Assembly: GCA_030490835.1 (NCBI GenBank)
Contig: CM059973.1
Coordinates: 87,379,641-87,443,640 of the forward strand
Direction of reading: 5' to 3'
Source of the DNA: Annona cherimola
Lineage: Eukaryota > Streptophyta > Magnoliopsida > Magnoliales > Annonaceae
Length of the DNA: 64,000 nt
Below the pieces are notes generated by a model. That model was not told where the DNA came from, did not search any database, and was given only the letters and a program-made list of their open reading frames with translations. Positions 35,351 through 46,670 of this stretch are shown piece after piece. Numbering within the stretch: the first letter of the stretch is position 1; every line of letters begins with the position of its first letter. Position numbers and translations under genes: made by a program.

Positions 35351-35559
35351 CTGATTGTTTCCGGCAAGTAGTTGCCTACTTGTCTCGCCAATCGCAACTG
35401 GCACTTTGGTCGCTGTTACTTTCTTCTAGCGGCATTGATGTGATCCTCCAACTCGCCTAATTGGTAAATATTGGTAATCCCAATTAATATAGAAGTAGTG
35501 CCGTCTACCTCATGCATTTTTCTCACCTTCATGATTTATGAAAAATTACTTTATCTATT

Positions 35560-35915
35560 GTATTTTGCGTTACTTATTTAATCAAAATACCAATTTTCCT
35601 CCAAATAAAAAATACGGACGGACTAGATTTGCTTAAAAATATATATTCCTATGTAAATTATAAAAAATATTTAAAGTTATACATATATGCATTAAAATAT
35701 AATTATGATTTACAGAATCATTTCTTTTCTTAGGAATCATATTTTCAATAATTTAGATGTTGAAATTATAACTTTAAAATTAATATTTAACATTAAACCG
35801 TTTTGTTACCTTAATTGACAAACAATGCAATTTACCTTATTAAATAAATGATGCTAAATATAATTAATAGAGTAGATTTCTATCAAGATGAGCTCAAATG
35901 GATGAAATTTCACTA
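35560..35915. repeat. Foldback MITE, family B, copy
   Basis: The family motif order is kept: TATTGTATTTTGCGTTACTT, CCAATTTTCCTCCAAAT, TATTCCTATGTAAATTATAA, TTAGATGTTGAAATTATAAC, then GATGCTAAATATAATTAATA and GAGTAGATTTCTATCA. The arms are imperfect and there is no coding. The outer edges are approximate. Confidence 0.55.
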
Positions 35916-36404
35916 AAGTGTGACTGTTTTTGGTAGCGTGGGCAATAAGAAGATGAGAAGATATGTTTTTGAAAAGAATAAGAGCGATGTGATATAAAAA
36001 ATAAATAAAGTGAGAATAAATATAGTCATTGTATAATAAAATTATTAAGTATATGGTTAAAATGGAAAAAGTGAAGTAATTGGGCAGTTAAAAAATAAAA
36101 TTATTTCTTTAAAAATATGTAATGAGAGGCGGAAAATTTTGCCTCCCAATCAACTTGCGGTGACAAGATAGATTTAAAGGCCTAGTACATATTGTCACGT
36201 GGCGCAGCTATTCGCTTGATGTATTATTATTATTTAAGTATTCTCTGACTGCAACCGAGACTTATTTCTCTAAGGGTTGCATTGCATGTCATGATGTAAG
36301 ACGCATTATTGGATGCACACGATTAATTAACGAGAAATATCTACTCCCACTGAAAGGAGTTAAACATATATAGCAGTAATTCTTTTTTTTTATATATATA
36401 TAAT

Positions 36405-36744
36405 ATAATAGTAATTCTACCACCTGCGGCTAGCGCAGGTGGCAGGAGCATTTGTCTCCTTAGCACACAGGTCGTGGGTTCGAATCCCACATGGGATTTT
36501 CGACCCAGAAAATTGGTGTGGGAGCTGTGGTCTCCCTTTGTGGTAGAGTGGGAGCTGCTGTCTCCCTTGGGCTTGATAGAAGCTGTTCTTCCTAATTCTT
36601 TAGTGGAGTTGTGTCTCCAGATTTCTTTGGAGGAGTTATGTATCTCCTTGTTTGTAAGAATGTCTCAGAACTACAATGTAATATGTGCTGAGATGTATGT
36701 AAATATAAACCATCAAAAAAATATATATATATAATAGTAATTCT
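36405..36744 (+). mobile_element. Full-length tRNA-derived SINE (36419-36730) with target duplication
   Basis: The body has an A-box-like TAGCGCAGGTGG (about 36431-36442) and a consensus B-box GGTTCGAATCC (about 36478-36488), with spacing like a tRNA promoter for RNA polymerase III. A GGGAGCTGTGGTCTCCC / GGGAGCTGCTGTCTCCC repeat follows, and then a tail AAACCATCAAAAAAATATAT. The 14-bp exact duplication ATAATAGTAATTCT (36405-36418 and 36731-36744) extends to 16 bp if two more shared bases are included. The 3' region GAATGTCTCAGAACTACAAT recurs in diverged form at about 38135 and 59505. It carries no protein and would depend on a LINE for movement. Confidence 0.88.
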
Positions 36745-37517
36745 TAAAGTAAATGAACTGTGAGAATTCATTGGAAATGAAGGCTTCCATCTCATGCCAC
36801 TTTCTACTAACTGCCAGAGAATCGTCTAAATGGTTGCTGGCCCCTATCTATATAAGCTTCGTTTGGTCAGGCGTTGTGAGCTAAAAAAAAAAAAAAAAAT
36901 CTGATTTTTGGCCGTGATAATTTTGGTTGCAAAAATGATATTTCAATTGCTTAAATTTTTTTAGTATTCTAGTTGCAAGTGCTTAATTGCGTTTATGTTA
37001 TGTCTATTGAACAGCTAAGTGTTACTTAATTAGTGTTAGGCATAAATAGGTCATAGCAAGCGAATATTTCATTGCTAACAGCTCAAATCATGATCAACTG
37101 TACGTTTCGGTGCAACTGATGCTTGTTGAAAATAACGTTTGTGCAATGTTTAAATATCTTTTTGATATCGATACAAAATTTTAACTATTTTCAACAATCC
37201 AGAAAATTATTTTGATCGTCATTTGTATATTTCATTTTTAAACTTCTACGTTGAAAAATGTTATTCTACTAACAATTTATTAAGCCTTTTTAGCGTATCA
37301 TCTTTTTAAAACACTGCATTTCTTTTCCTGTACCCTCAATCGTAATAAAATGAAGTATTGGGAAAAATATTCAGAAGCATTGATGCTCGAAAGCAGTATC
37401 AAAGGTGCTCTAGGAGCCCATTGTCAGCGCAGGTGGTCGCTGTTTGTTTCCGGCGCTTCTGTTTCAATCATGGATAACGGGAGTTTCATCTTCCATTTTC
37501 ATTAACAGTGTCTACTG

Positions 37518-37571
37518 CAGATTCATTGTTTTTTTTTTTTTTTTTTTTTTTTTGTGAAACAGATTCATTGT
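37518..37571 (-). repeat. Micro-retroinsertion: poly(A) with TTTCAC tip, flanked by a 12-bp duplication
   Basis: CAGATTCATTGT occurs at 37518-37529 and 37560-37571. Between them is a T run ending GTGAAA, that is, TTTCAC followed by poly(A) on the - strand. The arrangement matches the insertion in the mannanase intron but on the opposite strand. Confidence 0.6.
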
Positions 37572-38119
37572 GTTATTTACATAGCAAAGGCAAAATTTGC
37601 ACTTGGATGATTCAGTTGTAAGACAGAACATTTATTAAAAAAATGTTCTAGAAACCACCAAATCAGGTTACTACGCTACCCAACATAGGTAAATTAAGTT
37701 TAGATTTCATTTCCAACATAGGTAAGAGTTCAAAGCTTTTTCGCAAATTTAGGGCATGTGCAAAGGATTCAAGAAGATTGAATAAAATAGATGCATATTT
37801 GAAACGAGAAAAGTTGTATTGAATTTTATTTTAAAAATTTCTTAGTAACAAAAGAGGATATTCGCGAACCAGGATGCGTATTTCATTCAAGAAATTTAAA
37901 TCCTTTGAAACACCCCCGTACAAGTCCTGTGATAAGACCACAATTTAAAAAAGATATAATTAGAATAGAATTAAACAAAAGGCTCATGACCACATATATA
38001 GGTAACTTCGTGGTGACTTTTATTTCTCTCGGAGTTCCTGTGAGAGCATCTACTAGGTGGATATTTAAAAATTATTGTCAAAAAAATTAGATTATTAATT
38101 AGATATTTATAGAATATTG

Positions 38120-38205
38120 TCAAAAAATTATAAGAATGTCTCTTAGTCCAATTGTAATATCCATTGAGATAATATAATATATATGAAATTTAAAAAAAAA
38201 AAAAA
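38120..38205 (+). repeat. SINE tail fragment
   Basis: AAGAATGTCTCTTAGTCCAA then TTGTAATATCCATTGAGATA is a diverged copy of the 3' segment of the SINE at 36419-36730 (AAGAATGTCTCAGAACTACA then ATGTAATATGTGCTGAGATG). It ends in TA repeats and a poly(A) run. The start of the fragment is not defined. Confidence 0.5.
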
Positions 38206-38429
38206 ACAAGAAACTATCTTCCAATTAATGAGAAGGCTATCGGCGCTCTTCCCCTGTGTACAGGGATTTGATGTGGTCTTTTGTTCAAATCTTAATAAGT
38301 GGATGCCACGCAACATCACTGGATGTTAATTTCTTGGTCACTTCACTTGCGCGGAATAAGAACAAAAGTGCGAGATAAATTCACGTGCGTATAAGTTACA
38401 CTGTGGTGAATTATGTTGTACGATTGACT

Positions 38430-38865
38430 AAATGGGGCTCATCAATGTGATGAAATCAAAATTGAATCACTTACATCGTCTAGCACTATTTTTCTTACCG
38501 TGCATGGTGCCAAAAAATCAGCAAAATGGGAAGCTTGGGTGGTGGACGACACTTCCTTAAAAATATACAATCATGTGTAAATTATAATAAAAACTATTTA
38601 CGTCCATCTATTGATGCATTGGAATGTTAAAATATTTTATAGAATCGTTGATCCACATAAGCGATGCTTTAGACGGTTTAGATATTGTAATAACATTTCT
38701 AAAATTAATATATGAATAAAATAATTATATCACGCTGATTTTACTCGCTTTTTAGATGGAAGCACATATATCTTATTTTAGTTAAACTTATTATCTTAAT
38801 TAAATAAATAACGATAAATGCAATAAATGGAGCAAGTATTAATTTCGTTATTAAAATTAAGGTGC
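38430..38865. repeat. Foldback MITE, family B, copy
   Basis: GGGGCTCATCAATGTGATGA on the left, and on the right the shoulder ATAAATGCAATAAATGGAGC followed by AAGTATTAATTTCGTTA, frame the family interior (CGATGCTTTAGACGGTTTAG, CTTTTTAGATGGAAGCACAT). A neighbouring copy at 46300-46660 has the same left sequence (ATGATGAAATCAAAATCATG). Confidence 0.55.
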
Positions 38866-38869
38866 ACCT

Positions 38870-39600
38870 TAGCGCAGGTCAAGTTAATTTGCAGCTATCT
38901 TACTTTATTTGTAAAATCTTACCCTACTCATAAGTTAGCTTGGTTCTTAGTTGTCCCTACCTTACTTATATAAATGTCAGATCTGGTTTATCTTGATTCA
39001 AAGTTGATTCCTTTCATACCAAATATTTAATATTGAAGTAATTAAATTGTTTATTAGTAGTATAACTTGGGTATTATACCCATAAGTCCATCGTTAGGTA
39101 TCTTAAAATAGGTAGGATTGGTTATTATCTTTATACCTATAGGGTAGGGTAGGTTTTAAAAAAAAAATCTTATTCAATTTGTTTAGAATAGGTTTCAAGG
39201 TAGAGTACTTGGAAATGACTACGACTACTATTATAGTCAATATATATTATATAAAATTTCTTTTATATTGAAAGATATAAATATATTATTTAAATATATA
39301 GAAATATGTTTAATTTGTCTATTATTTAGTAGATTTAATAAATGTATTTTTAAATTATATTATTATCATCTTAATTATATGTTTTTAAATAAAATTATAA
39401 TTTGCACATATAACATAAAGACTATTGTAAACAACTAATTTGAAACAAAAATTGAAATTGGCTTAACTTAAAAAATAGGATATGATAAACTTGTGATCGA
39501 CTTAACTTAAAATAGAATAGGTTAGGAATACTCGAAAATAAGATAAAGATAAGGTCAACTTCAAATCTAACCTACCTCACCCAAGTTGTACTCTTGTTAT
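38870..39600. repeat. hAT-like non-autonomous repeat, family D copy 1
   Basis: The segment contains ATACCTATAGGGTAGGGTAG at about 39134 and ends with ACCTACCTCACCCAAGTTGT (about 39571-39590). These GGGTAGGGTAGG and ACTTGGGT strings resemble degenerate hAT subterminal repeats. The same order (TATAGGGTAGGGTAG, ATATATAGGAATTTGTTTAA, TTATCATCTTGATT, GACTCAAACTAAAATAAAAC) is found at about 58670-59135. No target duplication was found. Confidence 0.45.
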
Positions 39601-39649
39601 TTATTTATATAAATAAAATATTAGAAATTGAGAAGAGAATATGAGAGGA

Positions 39650-40505
39650 AATGAGAAATTTGCAAATATACCTATAAAAATTAATGATAATTACAAATAT
39701 ATCTACTTAGTTTTAAAAATGATAATTAACTCTCATATAGTTTGATCATAATTTTAAGGGTAATTTGCATATATACCCACATAATTTGACGCTAATTGCA
39801 GATATAACTACGTAGTTGCACGAAATACATATTACCCGCACATAGTTTCACCAAAATTGCATATTACCGTCATACCGTTAACTGTCGTCGTCATCATCCA
39901 TAGTTTTCACGAATTGCATATCACCCTATATAGTTTCATCAAAATTGCATATTACCCAATGAAACTATGTATACCTATGAGGGCATTTTTTGTCATTTTT
40001 CAAAATATAATGTCAAATATTAACGGTAGGTAACTATGTGGGGGTAATATTCAATTTTGGTGAAACTATGTGGGGGGGGGTAATGTGTATTTCATGAAAC
40101 TACGTAGGTATATCTGCAATTAGCGTCAAACTATGTGAGTATATATGCAAATTACCCTAATTTTAAATATACTTACGTCCATACGACATCGTTACAACTC
40201 TATTTTAATGTCGTTAGCTATGAATATCTTTACAAATATATGTAAATTATGTAGATATATTTATAAATATGGTATATAAATAATTTATAAATATACCCAC
40301 ATAATTTGCAATTGTATATAAATAATTTATAAATATACCCACATAGTTTACATATAATTGCAAATATATCAATGTTATGATAACGTGAGTATATTTATAA
40401 TTATGATCAAATTATGTAGAATTTTTGCAACTTCAAAAGCTTAGTAAATATATTTACAATGATGGTCAAATTATATAAGTGTATCTACAAATTACTTGAG
40501 ATAAA
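39650..40505. repeat. Nested foldback elements; inner element 39758-40157 with 9-bp duplication
   Basis: The inner 400-bp element starts GGGTAATTTGCATATATACC and ends TATATATGCAAATTACCC, with arms of over 100 bp (GACGCTAATTGCAGATATA, CATAGTTTCACCAAAATTG). It is flanked by the exact 9-mer TAATTTTAA (39749-39757 and 40158-40166), a Mutator-type length. The outer sequence on each side carries older related arms (AATTTGCAAATATACCTATA on the left; AAGTGTATCTACAAATTACT on the right). The young copy therefore landed in an older relative. Confidence 0.75.
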
Positions 40506-40654
40506 TGACAAATCCTTCAGGAGAAAGACAAATAAAAAATAAAAGATGTATTTAAACTATAGAGATAAAGAAATATCCAAATGGAAGACTGCATAAATAA
40601 AAATCTATACTAATATATCATAGGATACGATACTAAGTGAGTTCTAAGCAACAT

Positions 40655-41700
40655 TTTTTGAACCGAACCGACTAATGAACTGGTCAAAAAATTAGTTCTA
40701 GTCCAACTTAATCGTGTTTCAAAACCGATTGAACCAATATGTTATCAGTTTTGTAAAATGATAAAATAAAATTTAAAAGACTACATCTAAAAATAATTCA
40801 ATAATTAGAATTATGATTTTTCAGGAATTAAAAAATAATGTATTTATCTTTGAATCGTAGATCATATTTTTTTCCAATGTTGAAGTTGTAAAATTTATAT
40901 ACCTGCAAAGAAAAAATATTAGGATAATCTTAGTTAAATGATCAAATAAAAAGAATTTTAAGTAAGCAATATATTTTTACACTTTTAAGTAAAAAATTTT
41001 CATTTAAGAAAAGGTTTGTATGAAATTATTTAATAATTATTTTTATAAAAAAAATTATTGAATGATTTGGATTTTTCGCTGAAGGTACTATAATAAAATT
41101 TAGAATATTTTTAATAGTTTGAATTGCATAAAGGGCTCCCATGTGCACGGGTTTCACCGCACCAATGTAGGTCTAAATTTGGCGTTGTATCTTTCCAGCC
41201 AAGGAATATTCATGGCTTTCACACTCTGCAAGCCTCCGTTTCGAACCCCACCTTGAAATTAATTCCAGAGGGCAACCATCTTCTCCCATCTCCACTTGTA
41301 CTCTTATTTCAATGGGGTCGATCCTCCACTAGATCCGACGTTTATCAATACAAATCCAATAATCCGAGTATAGATGGCATCTCTAGAAGCCATAAAATCC
41401 AGGCGACGAGCTTTCATCAACTTGCAAATTGCAATAGCACGATCTTGCAGGACAGATCAGCAATGGAAGTCCATCTGCATAGCATTGTATTGCCAGCTAG
41501 TGGCACATCTTTTTCCATCGTCGCTTTTAGGCTGTGGATTTTTCTGTAGTATATATAATGAAGCAAGTCGACTAAACCGGACAAACTGAACCATTTTAAA
41601 CTGCCTAATTAACTCAATTTTGATCGTTTTGCTAAAAAGAATCACATAATTCTCAAACCAGATGAACCGAACGATCTGATCTGGTTCTTATCATGCTAGT
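40655..41700. repeat. Possible hAT-like element with GAACCGAACCG ends
   Basis: A GGTTCGGTT-type subterminal zone (TTGAACCGAACCGACTAATG, then CAAAACCGATTGAACC) at about 40668-40738 and another at about 41570-41690 (ACTAAACCGGACAAACTGAA, AGATGAACCGAACGATCTGA) frame a unique interior. AGTTCTAAG occurs just outside each end and could be a duplication. The interior at 41124-41549 is less AT-rich, with an open frame but no recognised domain. A B-box-like GTTTCGAACCC near 41237 suggests that a SINE fragment may lie inside. Confidence 0.35.
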
Positions 41701-42594
41701 TCTAAGTATCTATTATATGAAATCTATCGTATCTGAATTGAAAATATAGATAATTTTATTCTACCCTATCATATAAGTAACTTTTCGGAACCTATCTTAT
41801 TTAAAACTAGGTCTTATACTTGCTGCTCTTGACATATATCTTCATCAAGTACTTGTTTATCCAAAGTGGTGGCCATGGCCTAATTAAAAAAAATAGTTCA
41901 ATTTAGTATGTACTCATGGATACTCTATTTAAATTGTACCCTTTGATAAAATGAGGATGCAACATAGCGCACTATAATATACTCTTATATACCCATCGTA
42001 TTTTGGTTGGATTCAGTTGAAAACGGAATAAAGAAAATAAATTGAATATATTGTTTCATGATATTAAGTTCCATTTAAAAATGACTGTAGAATTTAGAAG
42101 TATTTCAAGGCACTTTTGCCTAACCAACCATGTAAGTTTGCGGACTAATGTATTGTCCTTATTTTGAATATTTAGAAAATTAACCTTCTAAGAATTTGCA
42201 AATTGAATCTTCCATGAAAAATAGAATAATTTTCTTTTGAAAGAAATTGCCTTAGGTTATTTTACAGGCATTTAAAAGACTGTGGGGGCAATTTCATGCA
42301 AAAGAAAATTATTTCTGAGAGCAAGTAGGGGCAATTTCGTTTAAAAATTATTAGGAGTTATTTTCTGATGAAGTTTGATTTGCAACTTACTCCTAAAATT
42401 ATATAGAGAATATTTTTGTGAATATTGTAAACTTAGAATGTCAATTATGGAGATCCACGCCACATTTCACCCATTTTAATTTTTATTAAAATTTCCCGTT
42501 ATCTCCTCATCCTGCCTCATTTCTCATTCCTATAAAACAAGGTCATGTTATTATTTTTTGTGAAATATTATTATTTTTATTTGCTTTGTCCTTA

Positions 42595-42795
42595 TTTTCG
42601 AAAAGAAAACGGCACTCGCTGCGCCCCCGCCGAAGAGGCGGGGAATTCCCGAGTGATGAAGCGACAAAACTGATCGCGATGGCCGAAGCATTCTTCACCG
42701 AACACCTGGCAGCGTCGTTGTGGTGACCACCGGCAGCAAAATCCAACCTCCACGCCCCCCGCCCCCCGCCCCCCGCCCGTCGCCTCCATCTGATG
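42595..42795. other. GC-rich island with G-quadruplex-like repeat
   Basis: The patch CACGCCCCCCGCCCCCCGCC followed by CCCCGCCCGTCGCC (about 42753-42784) is, on the - strand, a series of G runs able to form a quadruplex. GC-rich codon-like sequence precedes it (GCGCCCCCGCCGAAGAGGCG). The open frame on the - strand (42821-42543) has a biased GGGR composition and no domain, so no gene is called. Confidence 0.4.
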
Positions 42796-43244
42796 GATTT
42801 CTTCTGAGATACCTCTGCCATACTCCGGCAGCGAAATGAGCTTGATATGCCGCCTCCACTTTAACTCTTTTATTTTTTTTAAAAAAATGAAAATTAAGTT
42901 GATCCGTGATATCCTAGTTTGTTACTATTTGTTAATTTACAAAGATAACTAGATCCCTTGAAAGGGTAGCAAAATTAGGGTCCATTTGCGAATGAGTACA
43001 AACATGAAACTACTTTCACATCTCTTCCTACTCCTTTTCCAAAAATGATTTAACTGTGTAACTATTTAATTAATTTTTTATTTTATCCTTATATTCTAAT
43101 TATTTTATTCTATAATTACTTTATTTATTCTCTCTTTACTTGTGTCATATTATATCACTCTTATACTTAAAAAAAAAAATCCTCTTTTTGCTTTTCCATT
43201 TTTTGCCCCACATTATAAAGAAAAATAGTTTGGCAGTTAAAGTA

Positions 43245-43690
43245 TGGACAAATTCCATATATATCAACGAATTTTATTTTTTATTTTATTTATACCCACG
43301 AATTTTTAAAAATTTGACATATATCTAAATATTTTGCATAAAATTCTACTTAAACTCACGCCAGGAATCAGTTAAAAGAGCTTTTAGCAGCCCCATAAAA
43401 TGACCAATATGCCCAAGCACTAATATAATTTTAGATTAGTCCAATTGAAACTAAAAATTTACATTCAAATAATATGTAATTTTATAACCATAAAAGTGCT
43501 AAAAATTCATTTGAATATAAATTTTTAACAATAAATCATAATTAGGGAGGACATTTCATCATTTTACGAGGGTACTAACGACTCCTTTAGCGGATCCTTA
43601 ACGGCGTAAATATAAGAATTTTTGAAAATTTGTGGATATAAATGAAATTAAAGGTAAAATTCATTGGTACATATGGGATTTGCTCTTACA
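43245..43690. repeat. Foldback MITE with ACAAATTCCATAT arms
   Basis: The left arm GGACAAATTCCATATATATC then AACGAATTTTATTTTTTATT is matched by the complement of the right arm (GAGCAAATCCCATATGTACC then AATGAATTTTACC). Inside, TTATACCCACGAATTTTTAA pairs with TTGAAAATTTGTGGATATAA. It has no coding. The layout resembles the GGGTAATTTGCATATATAC family at 39758, but no target duplication was found. Confidence 0.6.
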
Positions 43691-44837
43691 ATATTTATTG
43701 CATATAATAAGAAAATAGTCGTATATACATAAAAGCAATAAATATGTTGCCATTCGGCTGCTATATACGCCTTATGCCATATAGTTAATTACAAAATCTT
43801 CGGAAAAATCTGGAATATATAAGTGTTATATTTTGCTGCTTGCTGTGTCTAACTAGGACAAAAATTTCGAAAAAATCTTCAGATTTCTAATCTATTGTAT
43901 TATAATACTTATATGAAAAAAAATATTATTGTATATAACGTTATATATAACAAATAACATTTTGCTGCACATGAATTATTTCGTAAAAAACCTTTTTAGC
44001 GCCACTCACATACAAAATGGACGTTAATTTTTTTTCTCTTTTCAATTTTTTTACTTTGATTTGTCGTTTACAAGATTAATTAGCTGTATTTAATTACCTT
44101 TCATCAGTATTCATCTCATATTTTATTTTTTTATTATCTTTATATCAAATTTTACGGCTTACATGATTTATAAATTCTTTTCAGCTTCGTTGCCTTCCAC
44201 ACTTAGGACTGTTAGCAGAGTGGAAAAAATAGATAATTATTCCTTTATTCACACTCATTGACGTGATATGGTATTTTAATTACCTAATCATACTAAATCT
44301 TTTTTTTTTGTTGTTGTTTTTCAATTGTGTTGCCCACTTTGAATAATTAGGCACTCGACAAAAGTATAATTCGGATGTGCTGCCTCTACCCAACATCCTA
44401 AATCTTTTTAAGAATTACATATACTTATAATCATGATTTATGCTTTTCCGTATAATTATTTTATCTATTTTTATCCTTTTTCTCTTTACTTCTGATACCT
44501 CATCTTACTCTTTTACATTTTCAAAATTTTTTCATATAATTTTTTTACCTCGATTTTTTCATTATCAGCACCACCAGTGGACCCTTATTTCTACTCTCAC
44601 TAAGAATTGAAACTTTTTAAAATTTTATTCTAATCATATTTTAAGTAAGACTTCTATTTTTCGTTATCTTCAAATTTTCAAAATTATTTTTAGATTTTTT
44701 TCATATTGTCCGGTGTTATTACCAAAAGACATTTCTGTATGATCCAAGACCGCAAGACAGCACGAGGAATCACATGTGAAGTGCACGATAGTGGGCTACT
44801 TCAATTGTCGGGTCACGATTTCCTGTGCATTGAGTTT

Positions 44838-45170
44838 CAGTGCACCCGGGTGCATTAAACTTATTTTTTTATTTTTTTGAAATTTTTTTTATAAAAGTGT
44901 TAATGTAAGTATATTTAACATGTGTATCAATTTTTAATATTTTTGGAGTATTTTAGATATTTATTTTTTATTTTTGAAAATTAGTGGCATGTTAGGTAAT
45001 TTAAAATTATTAAAATATCTCTGATTTTCAAAAATCAAAAATAAATATTTAAAATGCTCTAAAAATGGAAAAAATTGATACGCATGTTAAATACACTTAA
45101 ATTAACACTTTTATAAAAAAAAAATCAAAAAAAATAAAAAAAAAAAATTTAATGCACCAGGGTGCAAGAG
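44838..45170. repeat. Foldback MITE, family A (GTGCACCCGGGTGCA)
   Basis: The left CAGTGCACCCGGGTGCATTA and right TTTAATGCACCAGGGTGCAA are inverted and flank the family A core (TATATTTAACATGTGTATCA, AATTAGTGGCATGTTAGGTA, GATACGCATGTTAAATACAC). It is a degraded relative of the intact palindrome at 34953-35350. No clear target duplication was found. Confidence 0.65.
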
Positions 45171-45296
45171 ATCGCGGTCTACAATGCTGTCAAATTCTTT
45201 GTACGCTTGCGTTAGACTCGCAGTATGAACCATGAAATATCTGGAGGACGGCTCCCGTACGTGTGAACAAGTTGCCCCCCCTCCCCTCGGTGGCCA

Positions 45297-45860
45297 CTCC
45301 TCTACAATTTTATTTTATTTTAAAAATCTCACCGCGTGTATTATTTAAAATATAATTTTTAATTAGTTATACAATACACATCTTATTTCATGTTACAATG
45401 AAGCTGAATAATCCAAACAATATGTCATAATAAGCTCTTATCTATTCGCACAAGAAATAATAAGCTCCCACCTAATTCTGTTATTTAAAATGTAATTTCG
45501 ACTATTCAAAAGGAAGATCAAATAAGTCAGATATTAATATGATTTTAAATAAATAAAAATTACAAAAATTATATGTTTAGCCTATAAAAATGATAATAAA
45601 TATTTTTAGCATCATGAAATAACTTTTTTAGACTCATCTTTATAAAATGCATGTAAATAACATTTTAGATTACATAAATCTCAATGTGTATATACTTGTT
45701 TGCGTTCTAAAAATATATATCATTAATATTCTTCTATTATAACTTGTCAATTAGCACTATTTGAATTTTATAATTTTCAACGGAAACAGTATATTTCAAA
45801 TAACATGTGGGGTGAGATTTTTCAAATAAAATAAAAATATAAATTTTTAAGAGGGATCTT
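45297..45860. repeat. Foldback element with AAAAATCTCACC arms
   Basis: CCTCTACAATTTTATTTTAT then TTTAAAAATCTCACCGCGTG on the left is complementary to ACATGTGGGGTGAGATTTTT then CAAATAAAATAAAAATATAA on the right, with further pairing of ATTATTTAAAATATA and TATATTTCAAATAA. The element is 564 bp with AT-rich, non-coding contents. Family is unassigned. Confidence 0.55.
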
Positions 45861-46299
45861 TCCCGAAGTTCCTACCGATGTTGACGTGGGTAGAACAGCA
45901 GAGCAGATATTGGTGGGATTTTGTTGCGATGAGGAAAGTTTCATGGATTAATAATTGATTAGTGCCTGTTCGGAAGTTTCATGAATTTTGTTGTGATTTG
46001 AAATAGTTGCATTAAAAAATTTTACAATCGTATTGGGAATTGGATAGGAAAATTTTTAAAAAGTTGTATTTAAAATTTTTTTGCTATCCTAGAAAAGGAA
46101 AATTTTAATCCCATAAGCATCTTATTTGTCTGAGCAGTCATAAGCATCGCATTTAAGCACTTGATCCTTTGAAACACTCGGCGTCTACAGTGCTGTAAAA
46201 AGCTTGTGCCTTATTTGTGCATGTTTTTCATCGGAAGATGCATAACATGAAGCCATGCACGGCAAAAAGTTATACGGATATAACATAGTGCACCAAATA

Positions 46300-46670
46300 G
46301 TTGATTCCTAATGGGCTGCACATCCATGATGAAATCAAAATCATGAACGTCATATGATTCAAAATCATTTGTGTTATTATGCTATTAAAAATTCATTTCA
46401 ATCTAAGTCAATCTCTAAGTCTTGAGTATGAAGAAGCACTTGTTTAAAAATATGAATTTTCATGTGTAAATTATAAAAAATATTTAAATCAATTTTAACA
46501 TATTAAAATATTATAATATTCAATAAATTCACTTATTCATATGCGGTTAACATTTTAAATGGTTTAGAAGTTCAATGAACTTAGTAATAAACCAACTGAT
46601 TTTATTACATTGATTGTATCTTTTAATATGGAACCATGTATATATTTTATTTTAATGAAATTTTGTTTTT
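46300..46670. repeat. Foldback MITE, family B, truncated copy
   Basis: The interior motifs (GAATTTTCATGTGTAAATTA, AAATGGTTTAGAAGTTCAAT, TGATTTTATTACATTGATTG) follow the order of the other family B copies, and the left sequence matches the copy at 38430. The right shoulder is missing: the match stops near TTTTAATGAAATTTTG and a different sequence follows. Confidence 0.5.

Noticed and set aside
36419..36490. Possible tRNA gene (TAGCGCAGGTGG ... GGTTCGAATCC)
   Set aside because: No complete cloverleaf or acceptor stem was found; the target duplication and YCA(n) tail show it is the promoter of a SINE.
41124..41589. Open frames of 71-141 codons in a less AT-rich patch
   Set aside because: No recognised domain and located inside a probable hAT-like element; kept as part of that repeat only.
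42543..42821. 92-codon arginine/glycine-rich frame on the - strand
   Set aside because: Driven by GGGGCGGG repeats; no homology recognised and no gene context.
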